A stretch of 64,000 bases of DNA from Arthrinium phaeospermum (taxonomy: Eukaryota; Ascomycota; Sordariomycetes; Amphisphaeriales; Apiosporaceae). Shown here in pieces: positions 54,708 to 64,000 of this stretch. The stretch covers positions 2,852,001 through 2,916,000 of the forward strand of contig QYRS01000007.1 of assembly GCA_006503535.1 (NCBI GenBank). The letters run 5' to 3'. Each line of letters opens with the position of its first letter. Positions within the stretch are counted from its first letter, which is position 1. The translations under genes were made by a program, and so were the position numbers. The notes below the pieces were generated by a model. The model did not search any database. It saw only the letters and a list, made by a program, of their open reading frames with translations, and had not been told where the DNA came from.

Positions 54708-56778
54708 ATGATAGGGATTGTCGGTATGCCTGAATACCCAATGAACACTGGGAAAGTCCCTGGTTCAACAAGTGCGAGACCGGATATACGCCAACTTTCC
54801 GTTGAATGCCTTGCTCTTTTTCGGTCACTGAATGTAACGACTACGGAGTTGGACCATTGGAGGGATGTCTCAGCAGGGAACATCCTCGAACAAAACGACC
54901 TTACAACCCGGCCCCTAGGACATAACCAAAATGCCAGGCAAAATCCTCGGCGTACAGCCTCCATTGGGAACAGTTTCCAGCTATGGGTCAACTACAGTGG
55001 CGCACAGGCTCCGGGCACTCAGTCACTTGATGACCGGTTAAGAACCCATGAAGACATCAAAGAGATGCTGGTTGAGATACTTGAGATGCTTCACCGAAAC
55101 CTACAGCACTGTATGTGTTGGGCCACTTTGTGCGTTATATCTCCGTAGAGCTGACCCCAACTGACCCTATAAAACAGTACAGTACGATGCCGAATCTTTG
55201 GGCTCAGAAAGCTCAGATGACTCTTCATCTGATGACAGTGCAACCGATATTGAGGAAGAGGCACTCTCTAGTGTCGAGAGCGCGATCAATTACCTCATTC
55301 TTATTGTGACCGCTATGCGCCGATCAGCTATTCACAATGAAGAGTACGAACTGTCATTGCGAATTCAACCCGAGGAGGATCTCTTGTTCGAGACATGGGC
55401 AACAGTCTATACACAGCGGGAGTGGCCTTCAGCACCGAGGTCGCTTTGCCAACATATGGGTAGAGCCATCTCCATTCGGCGGATGAAAATAATGAGAGCG
55501 GTCAAGCGAAAAGCTACCCATCAACCAGGAACACCCGGCACTCCCGAGCCTCACCAGATTATACCTACCCCTGAAGCGAAACCGACTCCAGGCGAGCACT
55601 TAACCGTCCCAGTCCGAATTCCTCAGATGAAGCAAGACATCAATGATCTCAAGAGAAAACATCAAGACGAACTACCCACTCAATTTGATGGGAGTATGGC
55701 TAAACGGTTCATCAAGGCTCGGCAAACTATTTCAATTCGAAGTACTGGGGTTATGCTCCATGGAACTGCGTTCGAATACCCAGAATTGCCAGCGTTTACT
55801 GCAGGAGATTTGCATTGCCCCTGCCCATACTGCGCGAGACCTCTTGAAACTCATAAGTTGAGTAGCAATGCTTATTGGCAGTAAGTCAAGTAAACCCCGA
55901 TTCTGAAGTGTCACTAAAGGTCTGGTAGCGCCCATCTTGACAGCGACATTCAGCCATACATGTGCATGAGCGAACAATGCAAGTCACCGATAGTTTTCTT
56001 CAGCGACAAATCACTATGGGCCGAACACATGACCACGGTGCATTCATCGCAATGGAACCAGACAATCCACACAGCAACATGGACTTGTGAGGTTGGCCAT
56101 GGTGACGAGCCTATCGTGTTTCACAATGAAGCTGATTTCGTGGGCCATATGAGGGATCCCAGTAACCACCCAGAACGCACAACCCCAAGTGAACAACAGA
56201 TAGACATGTTGGCAAAAGACAAGCGGGCTTCAGCAAAACGCGAAGAAACATACTGCTGCCCAATCTGTAACTGCACTCCCAGCACCCTCAAGCAACTATG
56301 GGACTCAGGAAACACCAAACACCTGCGGACGTTGCTGGATGACCATGTCGCCAGGCATTTGAAAAGTGTATGCTATAATGCCCTTCGGTGGACGCTCCCC
56401 AGCGAAAACAAAAGTGTGGCAGCGTCATCGCACGATGAATTCAGTAACACATCAGTTGGCCAATCATCGGGAAATGATATCTCAGAAAACCCAATCCCAG
56501 AGGAGGAGATGGCCGACAGGCCACATATGTTTGAGGATAGTGGCAGAATAGGGAGTGGTCCAGAGGAGACGGATGATGCGCTACCCGACACAGCATATGA
56601 CCATTGGGGCGGAATTGGCATACCTGAGATTGTAAAAGAAAGCCCGTTGCCTCGGAGGACGCAATCCAACATACCTCCCCTTCTTTCGCCTTTACCCGAA
56701 TACATCAGAGACATGGTCGAGGAAGGACTCAGAGACGGGGTAATTAGTCGGAGAAAGGTTCTGACCAAAACTTCGTAA
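54708..56778 (+). CDS. C2H2-type zinc-finger-module protein (acuF-like), no NTPase domain
   Basis: Exons are 54708-55110, 55178-55880 and 55929-56778, giving 651 residues; the introns are 67 and 48 bp. The N-terminal helical part contains HEDIKEMLVEILEMLHR, followed by an acidic Ser/Asp region (SESSDDSSSDD) and SLCQHMGRAISIRRMKIMRA. The fungal zinc-finger module follows: CPCPYCARPL, HLDSDIQPYMC, EQCKSPIVFFSDKSLWAEHM, TWTCEVGHG, CCPICNCTPS and LDDHVARHLKSVC. This Cys/His arrangement recurs in many fungal NLR-like proteins with ankyrin or NB domains. The tail (LSPLPEYIRDMVEEGLRDGV) carries no recognisable repeat or NTPase. It is related in organisation to the minus-strand gene at 59978-63017, which adds a P-loop domain. 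Likely cytosolic or nuclear; its role here is inferred from neighbours. Confidence 0.8.
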
Positions 56779-57242
56779 TACGAGTCGACAGCCTAGTAGC
56801 AAGCCACCTTGCTTACCCATATTCGAACACGGATCTCGCACGTGACGAACTCACTTTTCTAAATGTGCAGTTCTACTCCCCGGGACAACACGGAAATTAG
56901 TCCGATATCTCCATGGCGGTTGACAATGGCATGATGCGACTTATTATACCTTTACTAGCATTTGATAATGACGATCGTTGAAACGATACTTGATCACGTG
57001 ATGAAGAAGACGTATTTGCATACCAGGCCGCCAATGAGAACATGCTGCGCCTGGTTTTGATGACGTGAGAGGCCTCCTGGTTTTGATGACGTGAGAGGCC
57101 TCCTGGATATTGGAGCTCACAATCACGTTCCAAGGCAATGCATCTTATTTTACCCATCCATACTATAATTTTATGATTTAAATATACCTTACATTCTTTA
57201 TTCCAAAGTAACTTACGGTGTCGTTGACCACAGGTTAGAATA
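56779..57242. promoter_or_regulatory. Intergenic region with CRE-like tandem repeat
   Basis: 464 bp upstream of the gasdermin-like candidate. It contains the 26-bp tandem repeat at 57051-57102 and an AT-rich 57150-57200 segment. Confidence 0.45.
57051..57102. repeat. 26-bp perfect tandem repeat carrying TGACGTGA
   Basis: Two identical units, 57051-57076 and 57077-57102, each include TTTTGATGACGTGAGAGGCC, followed by the first four bases of a third. TGACGTGA matches the ATF/CREB (CRE) type of bZIP site. The repeat is 141-192 bp upstream of the ATG at 57243. Confidence 0.85.
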
Positions 57243-58136
57243 ATGCATCAAGCAAAGCCGACGTTTCATTTGGCCCCCAACTTTTCAACGCCTCCGCCGC
57301 CCGATGGCCCCTTCCACTTGGGTACCGTGATCCGCAATTTCACAAAGCGCGAACAGATGCGACCCTTGAACATGAACCCTGTCGATCGTATACCGGTGGA
57401 CCAAGTTTATACCGACGAGAAAGAGGGATTCGAGGCGTCCCGCTCGCAGCTCCAGTCTGGCGCACTGGGACTTTGGGCTCGCTTTCTCGGGCTCGAGGTT
57501 TTCGGAGTTGGCGCCAGTGCGGGGTTTAACCTAAGCGCCGCGCGCGACGCCGAGGATGTTATCACCGCGGACCGAGTCGAGACCATCTTCTTCTACCCTT
57601 CGCCCGACTACATTAGGCGCTGTTGCGAAGAGGGAGGCCCCGTGAAAGAATGGCTAGAGGCACACAACTACCGCAAGCCGGTGTTTCTAGTTACGGGGCT
57701 CAAAGTGGCGAGAGGATTCTCGCTGGCGTCAAAGCGAGGGACGCAGTGGGGGACACAGGCCGAAGTAACTGCACAGAGCCCCGAAGGATTCGCGGAGGCT
57801 GGGCCGAAGATTGCGGGCAGTGTAGAAAGGGGCAAATCGCTATCCTTCGAAGGATCCAGTGACATCATTGTGGGCATCCAATGCTTGAAGCTCTCGTACA
57901 GGACGAAGTGGCACGGTATGGGCTCTCGAACCCTCCAGGACGGGCTCTATACCAAGGGCGCTGAGTTTCTGGAGGATGGACAAGAAGGCCATGAGAGCGC
58001 TGCATCTACTGGCGAAGGGCTTGTGGTCGAGCATACTCTGGACAGCGACTTTCCCGAACATTCCAGGATGGGTTATCACGATTCTTCGCTAGGGGACGAG
58101 ACTTGGCTGATCCCTGGGATGAACAAGACGGAGTAA
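57243..58136 (+). CDS. Gasdermin-like candidate (HET-Q1/RCD-1 type), copy 1
   Basis: Single open frame of 297 residues from the ATG at 57243. Landmarks are FHLGTVIRNF near residue 22, LGLWARFLGLEVFGVG (about 75-90), VETIFFYPSPDYIRRCCEEG (about 108-128), PVFLVTGLKVARG (about 144-156) and IIVGIQCLKLSYR (about 205). The copy at the window end shares this order: a GHII-type start, ETYIIQPTEEYVEDS and FMITGLMIARG. I believe this family corresponds to the fungal gasdermin-like proteins, pore-formers activated by protease removal of a short C-terminal part; that is from memory and context, not a search. The position next to zinc-finger and S8-protease genes fits. A consensus intron (58133-58190) overlapping the stop could replace the last residues with a 45-codon tail ending at 58329. 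Confidence 0.55.
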   Translation: MHQAKPTFHLAPNFSTPPPPDGPFHLGTVIRNFTKREQMRPLNMNPVDRIPVDQVYTDEKEGFEASRSQLQSGALGLWARFLGLEVFGVGASAGFNLSAARDAEDVITADRVETIFFYPSPDYIRRCCEEGGPVKEWLEAHNYRKPVFLVTGLKVARGFSLASKRGTQWGTQAEVTAQSPEGFAEAGPKIAGSVERGKSLSFEGSSDIIVGIQCLKLSYRTKWHGMGSRTLQDGLYTKGAEFLEDGQEGHESAASTGEGLVVEHTLDSDFPEHSRMGYHDSSLGDETWLIPGMNKTE

Positions 58137-58646
58137 GTCTTGAGAAGTAAGCAGTGTGTACATAGGTACCTAATGGTAGTGTTGCGTTAGCTGCCAAAAA
58201 TATGGGTTGTACCCGCTGGAGGCTTATTACCCCGCTGTAGACTCAGTGATTGATGTGAATGTGGGGACTGGTGCACCAGAACGAAGGTATCGAAACCTCA
58301 GCTCATTTGACTTACTCGGGTGTCGGTAAATGGCTTTCCAGGACGTAGTGAACACATGCAGGCGATATCACTGCTCATGCATAGGTAATATGAGGGAAAA
58401 TCCATCCAGAGTCCCCATCTTTTCAGAGCATGAGCGATGCACCACAGGTGCTTCTAAGTATGTCGGTACCGGGCGATGGGGTTGTCATCGACTTAGCGGT
58501 CCGCACCGCGCCAAAACGCGCTAGCCACTGACTTTAGGGGGCTTCTGAAAAAGGTCGCGTCAAACTGAACTTCCCTTTATTACTTCCACACTCACCAACA
58601 GAAACACACTGTCGCCACAGCGAGGCAACCACTAAAATACTTCAAC
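58137..58646. other. intergenic region, possible alternative 3' exon
   Basis: Contains the open 58191-58329 segment that could be a spliced C-terminal exon of the preceding gene. The remainder is promoter of the 58647 gene. Confidence 0.35.
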
Positions 58647-59360
58647 ATGCCCGGAACTTTCAGGAGCCTGGTAAATGAAGAGACGTTCAGGCGGACAGAA
58701 GCCAGCGCGAGGTCGAAGAACCGCATCCGCGAGGAAGAGAAGGTTGCAAAAGTGCTGGCTGCACGTGATGCCCGACTCGCCGCGATCGAGCGAGGCGAGC
58801 CATTGCCCGCCCCCGAGTATCTTCCGGGCCCGCTCAACATGATCAAATTTCACCTGTGGTCTCTGGTGGCTTTCGATCACTTCCTGGGGGATGGCCGCCT
58901 CTTTGCTTGGTCCAACATTTCCTTCCACCAGCACTGGGAAGAGGGTACGTGTGTATATGCTGAAGTGGACCCCGACAAGCCGGTGGGGGGAATGATCTAT
59001 CTGGATCCCAACAATGCTTGGGACTTTGAGCTCTTCAAGTCACCCGAGCGCTTCATGGAACCATTCCCTCTTACTACACAAGAGACGGAGCCCACCAACA
59101 TCCAGTGTACACTGATTGACGAGGATCATGTCGTCGTTCAGGTGCCGGCCCAGCTCTTTCGTTATAACGGAGACGGAAAGGTAGTGCCGGCGCCCGACGG
59201 CGTACCCGATGTCATCGAGCTATTCGGTATCAGAGACCGAGATAACGATGAGAATCTTGCGAGGAATCGACAGCGCTTCCTGGATTCTCTAGCCGCCGCT
59301 GCCGCGAAGAAGGAGAAAGCCAGGAAACGCCGGAAGCGTTTGGCGAAACGCGCCCACTAG
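58647..59360 (+). CDS. Hypothetical protein with charged ends
   Basis: Intact 237-residue single-exon ORF from the ATG at 58647 (MPGTFRSLVNEETFRRTEAS). The N-terminal 60 residues are a charged helix (RIREEEKVAKVLAARDARLA). The centre is globular and aromatic-rich (KFHLWSLVAFDHFLGDGRLF, AWSNISFHQHWEEGTCVY, AWDFELFKSPERFMEPFPL). The C terminus is an Ala/Lys/Arg helix (AAAAKKEKARKRRKRLAKRA) that could be a nuclear localisation signal. I do not recognise the family. It sits inside the candidate cell-death cluster, on the same strand as gasdermin-like copy 1. Confidence 0.7.
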   Translation: MPGTFRSLVNEETFRRTEASARSKNRIREEEKVAKVLAARDARLAAIERGEPLPAPEYLPGPLNMIKFHLWSLVAFDHFLGDGRLFAWSNISFHQHWEEGTCVYAEVDPDKPVGGMIYLDPNNAWDFELFKSPERFMEPFPLTTQETEPTNIQCTLIDEDHVVVQVPAQLFRYNGDGKVVPAPDGVPDVIELFGIRDRDNDENLARNRQRFLDSLAAAAAKKEKARKRRKRLAKRAH

Positions 59361-59977
59361 AAGTCTGTACCACGGCAATATTCTGGGATTCCCATCAATC
59401 CTGGCAAACGACATAATATTGGCACCAACGCGTGCTATGATGACTGAAGTGCTTCTCGCCTTCAACGTTGCAACACAGAGGCAGGCGCTCGATAGAGGCC
59501 AGCACACCCGACCAAAGGGCAGACCAACTATTACTGGTTAACCCCCACGAAGAACTCGACATGATTCAATCATGTCACGACACAAAAGCCGTCGCTTGGC
59601 AGCAACAGCACGACGCACCTCGGGAACACCCGACTACTGCCGGGTGGTCCCAACAGAGAACTTGCCATCCTCCAACCTTTTCATTGGTGGCGTGCTCACA
59701 AGAGACCCTGGGCATTGCGCCCATGACAGACTTCATGGTAGGATCCATACTAGGCTTGAGGGCCATCGAGCCACGCCCTTCGACGCATACGGTATGGCGG
59801 CATACGAAAACACCACGCACCGCATACTGCCAGCCAGCCAATGTCTCTGCAGCAGTGGAGGCAAGTGGATTTCGGGCTTTCGCTGAAAAGCGAGCTTCGC
59901 GACACTTTGGCTGTACATAATATTGATATATCTCCCGAGGGCTATGCGAGCTTGAAGTATAGTAATGCCCATTTGCC
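59361..59977. other. convergent intergenic region
   Basis: 617 bp between two converging genes. There are no repeats of TPR, WD40 or ankyrin type in any frame, so the P-loop gene does not obviously continue here. Confidence 0.4.
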
Positions 59978-62900
59978 TTACGCAGGTCCGCTCACCATGA
60001 TCTCTGGTGGAGACGGCCCAGCCGCCTTTGTATAGTCTAAATCTAACTCGATTACTTCCACCACATCGGTTTCTGGCTCGAGGGTAGGCGAAGAAACCGG
60101 TGTAGGTCTGATCAAGTTGATGACAATAGACCTGAAGGGATCTTTCGAGTCTGTAGCGCGGGCCTTGCCTGGACGCCGAGGGACGATATCCCCGGGTAAG
60201 TAAATGTTGTCGAACTGGTTATCTGCCCCCGGCGCCTCGTACAGGTTGTAAGGACGTGCGTGGATCTGGGAAAACCCGAGTGAGGCTGGAACTGCCGTTT
60301 CCCGGGTGGTCAGGATGGCCATGCCGCGGATGGGGCTGCCTGGGAGCCGCACCCCTGCGAAAAAGGCTTCCATATTCTTGTTCACACCATCCAGTATAAC
60401 GAGCCACCTCTCCTTGGATTTGTTGTTCATGGTGTACAGCATCGCCTCCACGAAAGCGGCTCCGCGATCGGCGATGGCGAGCACGCTGAGAAGCTCGTTC
60501 ATCTCGAGCAGTTGCAGCCCGATTTGGCCGAATACCCGATCGAACTGACTGATTCCAGTGGCGTCCTCCAGCTCTAGGGCACGGACATCGATCCAAAACA
60601 CCCGGAGGTCGGGGTCCTGGGACAAGGCGTAACTTGCAGCGTTGCGAGTCTTGCCGCTGGCGGAGGGTCCAGACAAGACTACCAGGAACTTTCCATCACT
60701 CGCGATGGTGCTTTCAATGGGCGCCGAATGAAATGGCTCACCATCGTTGAGCAAGGGAACGTCTAAGTAATCAGGGCGGATACTGGGATATTCGGGAGGG
60801 CGATGGGATCCAAAGCCAATCATTACTGCGTTCATCTCCGTCTGGATTTCATCCAAGCGGGTCAGTATCGTATGCGATGAACCATCACGCCAAGACGAAT
60901 AGGAATCGCGCTTCGCCATTCGCTCGACGCTGTGACTTCTCCCCGTCGAGACATATCTCGTGGTTACGCACAGCATGTCGCCCAATCGGACCAGCGGCAG
61001 CCAGGGCCTTTGATCATCCCCCATCGGCATCTTGATCTTCATGGGAAAACCGTAGTAAAGGTCGAGGAACTGGTCCGACAGATTGCGAAGCCGGACAATC
61101 ACCTCGGACTCTGTCTCCCTTGACCACATCAATTTGCCATATACCGGTCTGTCATCCCTGGGAGCATATTGGTGCAGTCGAGATACAATATCTTTGAGTT
61201 TCGCAAACCTGGCCGGGTGGTCCATGTCGTCCTCGAACGATGCCGTGTCGTCGGACATGTCTGTGCTGTCGGACTCGGCGGTCCGGGTATTCGAGACGGA
61301 TTTGGCGTCATTCCCCTTTGTGCCCCAGGGCAGCGAGCGCAGAGCAAACTCGTGTATGTGCTGGATGATGTGCTGATCCAGCGTCTTCTGTACTGTGCCT
61401 TCGCTAGTGAAGGCACACAACGGACAGGAGATGGGCTCCAGCACACGGGCCTCACTGAACTTAGCCAGGGAGGGAAGGGAGCTGTCGGGCACCAGCTTCT
61501 TGTGCGCTTCACCGGTGTGCGCTTGCCATGCTGCCATGGTGTGGAACGTGCTGTTACGAGACCGATCCGGATCCGGGCTTCGGGCGCATTGGCTGCACAC
61601 CCACTGAAGCGTGCTGTGGTGGTCTTGGACGTGTTTCAGGAGGTCTTCCGAGGTCAAGTACATCTCTTCGGGCGTGGAGCAATTGTCAAACACGCACATA
61701 TAAGGTAGTATGTCCTGCGCAACATGGCCCCTTTAAAATAATGTTAGTCTCGCTAATGTTCTCCTTGTATTAAGGTAATATTGTGACCTACTTCCATCTG
61801 ATGACGTTTCTTGTGTAATCGGACGGCAACATATCCGCACAGTATGGGCACTGGATGAACTCTTCACTTATGGGCTCGGGGCAGCGTGGGTAGTCCTGAA
61901 AGGCGCCCGTCCTCGTGACTTTGGTTGCAACCGAGGGCGTAGACTTGGCTGCCAGGAGGTCGGACTTGAAATGCTGACCGATTTCTGTGGCAGTCTGGGC
62001 TGTGAGACCCGTCATTCGACTTTCCACTAGTGACGGCTCGCTTTGCTTTGCGGGTAGGTTGATCTTGGGTATGGTTTGGTCAACAGCAGCGGGGCTTTTG
62101 GTCTGGCCGTTCGGTGCTGTATCCTCTACTGTCCCGCTTAGCAAATTCTTGGGCGTTCCTTTGGGCCCAGGCGCAGGAGGTGCTTTGGAAGAACGCATGT
62201 TCTTGGTGGCATGCACGATCCGGTTCTGTCGCAGAATGTTGCCACGAATCAGTCGTTTTTGCACCGTCGTGAGCCGGTCAAATCCGTTGGCTGATTGAAA
62301 CATCTCGTAGTCGAAAGGGGCACCCTGGTCCGTCTTGATAGACCCCAGGAGGATGGACCTGGCGAGTTCCTCTTGGTAGGCCAGGTACTCCGACTCCACC
62401 AGACGAGAGTCGGCTCTTTTGAAACGGAACTCGGTGCCCGATCTTCGCATCATGGAAGAAAAGTGCGCGAGCTCAGTGATGGTCAGCCGTATGCTGAACC
62501 TTTGCGACCCAAAGTGGGTGTCGCCGGACTCGGATGGGTGCGAGTCCACCTCACTGCCGTCGTCAGAAACGTCAAAGAAGCCGAAGCCGTCGTCCTCTGG
62601 TTCACCTTCTGGTTGGGACGAGCTGGCGTCATTCACCGCCGTTTGTCGGAACAGCTCTTCATCTGTATGAGGATATAAGCTTGTGGTTCCGTTTTTGAGA
62701 GGCCGTTACAGCTACTGACCAATGCGCAGGCACTCCAGGAGATCTTCACACAGGGCAGATAACAGCCCAAGGATGATCAGTCGCACATCGTTTCGGTCCC
62801 TGACCCGATAGTCGAGGGATGCCTTTGAGGTGCCGAGCGCTTGCAGTCCATAGGCCCAGAGGTTGAGCTCGGCCTGTCGCATCTGGAACCATTGCGCCGG

Positions 62901-63017
62901 CCACTCGGCGGATCGCGGGGTCGCGGGTGAGAGGCACATAGAAAAGAGGTGCTGGCAGGCCTTTGTGCGGGCACTGATGGTCCCTCCTTGAGATGGGAGG
63001 GCCGCATCGGAGTCCAT
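59978..63017 (-). CDS. NLR-like protein: zinc-finger module plus C-terminal P-loop NTPase
   Basis: Exons are 62720-63017, 61792-62662 and 59978-61730; introns of 57 and 61 bp keep frame, giving 973 residues. The N-terminal helical domain (TKACQHLFSMCLSPAT, LIILGLLSALCEDLLECLRI) is followed by an acidic linker, LTTVQKRLIRGNILRQNRIV, and the zinc module. The module reads CPYCADMLPSDYTRNVIRWK, GHVAQDILPYMCVFDNC, LLKHVQDHH, WVCSQC, SCPLCAFTSE and LDQHIIQHIHEFALRSLPW. A P-loop NTPase follows: Walker A GPSASGKT (about 744-751), WLVILDG (Walker B, about 833-839) and a sensor-like MAILTTRET. Fungal NLRs normally continue with WD40, TPR or ankyrin repeats; none is present and the protein ends VSGPA. 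It is either a short NLR or a truncated gene. It is head-to-head with gasdermin-like copy 2 (293 bp between ATGs). Confidence 0.83.
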
Positions 63018-63310
63018 ATCGAATCAACAAATGTCGACAAAGCCGTCTCCGATGAAGCTACAATTTTGCGCGGTTGTCGCATCGAGGATGGGAAGGCGGG
63101 GTCTTCGTTGACGATGGGAACCAACCAGTGGCCTCCCGGTCAGGATAAGCATGCCCACTACGCCAATTATTTGACGCCTGGCCGCACAACATGGGTTCAG
63201 CTGCATATGCCTGTACGTTCGAGTCACATATTTTATTAACCATTAGTCTTGTACTCGGAGTTGCTCCTGTTTCTACATTCCTCCCGCGACCCGCATGGCC
63301 GTTTGTGAAC
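63018..63310. promoter_or_regulatory. Divergent promoter between the NLR-like gene and gasdermin-like copy 2
   Basis: 293 bp separate the two start codons. No clear motif is recognised. An in-frame ATG at 63191 could extend the plus-strand protein, but a start at 63311 fits the family's short leader better. Confidence 0.45.
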
Positions 63311-64000
63311 ATGTCTTCCAAATGTTGGTTCGTTCTCCGCCAACACCACTACCCTCCGCCTGTTTTTCCTAAAACTGGCACAGGGAAGATGGGCGGGCCC
63401 CTGTGCCTCGGGCACATCATTCCGAACTTGAGGCACTTGGACAATGTCATCAACACCAAGGAGGGCCCGTTGGCCATTCCGTCCGACATGCCCATCTACC
63501 CGTCGAAAGCCTGGGATTTCAAGTGGGAGGGCAGTGCTGAACGCGGATTCGACGCATCCGTGAATGCTGGCGTCCCCATCGCTGCAGCAGCGGGTATTAC
63601 CGTCAAAGCCGAGACGGCCGTCGCATTCCAGCGCTCGGTGCATAACTTCTGGGAGTTCGATGCACTGGAGACGTACATTATCCAGCCCACCGAAGAGTAC
63701 GTCGAAGACTCGGTCGAGAGCGAACAAGTCGCTGCGTATTTGAGGAAGAGAAGGGTGCTCAAATCTCCCTCCGTCTTCATGATCACAGGATTGATGATTG
63801 CGCGAGGGGCTTCGAGTCAGACGTCTTCTGGGGAAAAAACCGAAGCCAGTCTCCGACCAGGCATGTAAGTATTGTCATTGATAATATTGGTGCAGTCAAT
63901 TACCAAACGCTTCGCTGACGAGGTGTGAAGAGAGCTTCCTGCTGTTGCGGAGGCTGGCATCGGGCTAGGCACCAGCCAGTCTACTTCGTCAGCATCGTCA
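63311..64000 (+). CDS. Gasdermin-like candidate, copy 2 (partial, runs off window)
   Basis: Exon 1 is 63311-63864, the intron 63865-63930 (GTAAGT, GTGAAG), and exon 2 begins at 63931 and is cut by the window end. The family pattern is stronger here than in copy 1: GPLCLGHIIPNLRHLDNVI, YPSKAWDFKWEGSAERGFD, AGVPIAAAAGITVKAETAVA, ETYIIQPTEEYVEDSVES and SVFMITGLMIARGA. Exon 2 carries an AEAG segment equivalent to one in copy 1. As for copy 1, pore-forming gasdermin-like identity is inferred from family memory and the NLR/protease context. Confidence 0.6.

Noticed and set aside
59978..63017. Reading the P-loop gene as a complete NLR with repeats
   Set aside because: No WD40, TPR or ankyrin pattern found in any frame downstream, so only a short NLR-like protein is claimed.

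Overview
The window is nuclear DNA of a filamentous ascomycete (Pezizomycotina, most likely a Sordariomycete). Introns are short (about 48-130 bp) with GTAAGT/GTATGT-type donors, CTAAC/CTGAC branch sites and CAG/TAG acceptors. Genes are spaced by 0.3-1.5 kb with GC-rich coding sequence, and the families are typical of the group: F-box and ankyrin proteins, LaeA-like methyltransferases, MFS sugar transporters and NLR-like genes. There are no operons, rRNA genes, convincing tRNAs or CRISPR arrays.

0-20.2 kb: recognisable genes, nearly all broken by single-base frame changes. They are a secreted sorbosone/glucose dehydrogenase-like beta-propeller, an amidoligase-like gene, a small unknown gene, an MFS sugar transporter with an internal 155/160-bp duplication, an unknown gene, a Nudix hydrolase, an F-box-like gene, an ankyrin-repeat gene and an ankyrin fragment. 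A 3.4-kb stretch (7.9-11.3 kb) has no gene I can support. Two related MITE-like elements with TA flanks and inverted ends sit at 19.36-19.56 and 20.15-20.34 kb.

20.4-51 kb: mostly intact housekeeping or metabolic genes. They are an F-box protein (paralogue at 48.2 kb), an MFS sugar transporter divergent from a GH2 beta-mannosidase, a dynamin-like GTPase, a PAP2 lipid phosphatase, a WW/FF-domain splicing-type protein, a dienelactone hydrolase, a disordered Ser-rich protein, two same-strand paralogous LaeA-like methyltransferases, a degenerate kinase-like protein and an MDR enoyl-reductase-like oxidoreductase without a neighbouring PKS.

51-64 kb: the most interesting part. It contains an intracellular subtilisin-like (S8) protease fused to or abutting a helical regulator-like ORF. 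It also has two C2H2-type zinc-finger-module proteins, the second carrying a C-terminal P-loop NTPase (NLR-like). Each is followed by, or head-to-head with, a member of one small protein family that I tentatively equate with fungal gasdermin-like proteins (HET-Q1/RCD-1 type). Protease, NLR-like sensor and candidate pore-former together suggest a regulated cell-death or allorecognition locus with a duplicated module. The second gasdermin-like gene runs off the window end.

The sharp change from broken to intact genes near 20 kb, with catalytic motifs preserved despite indels, suggests sequence or assembly errors on the left side rather than true pseudogenisation.
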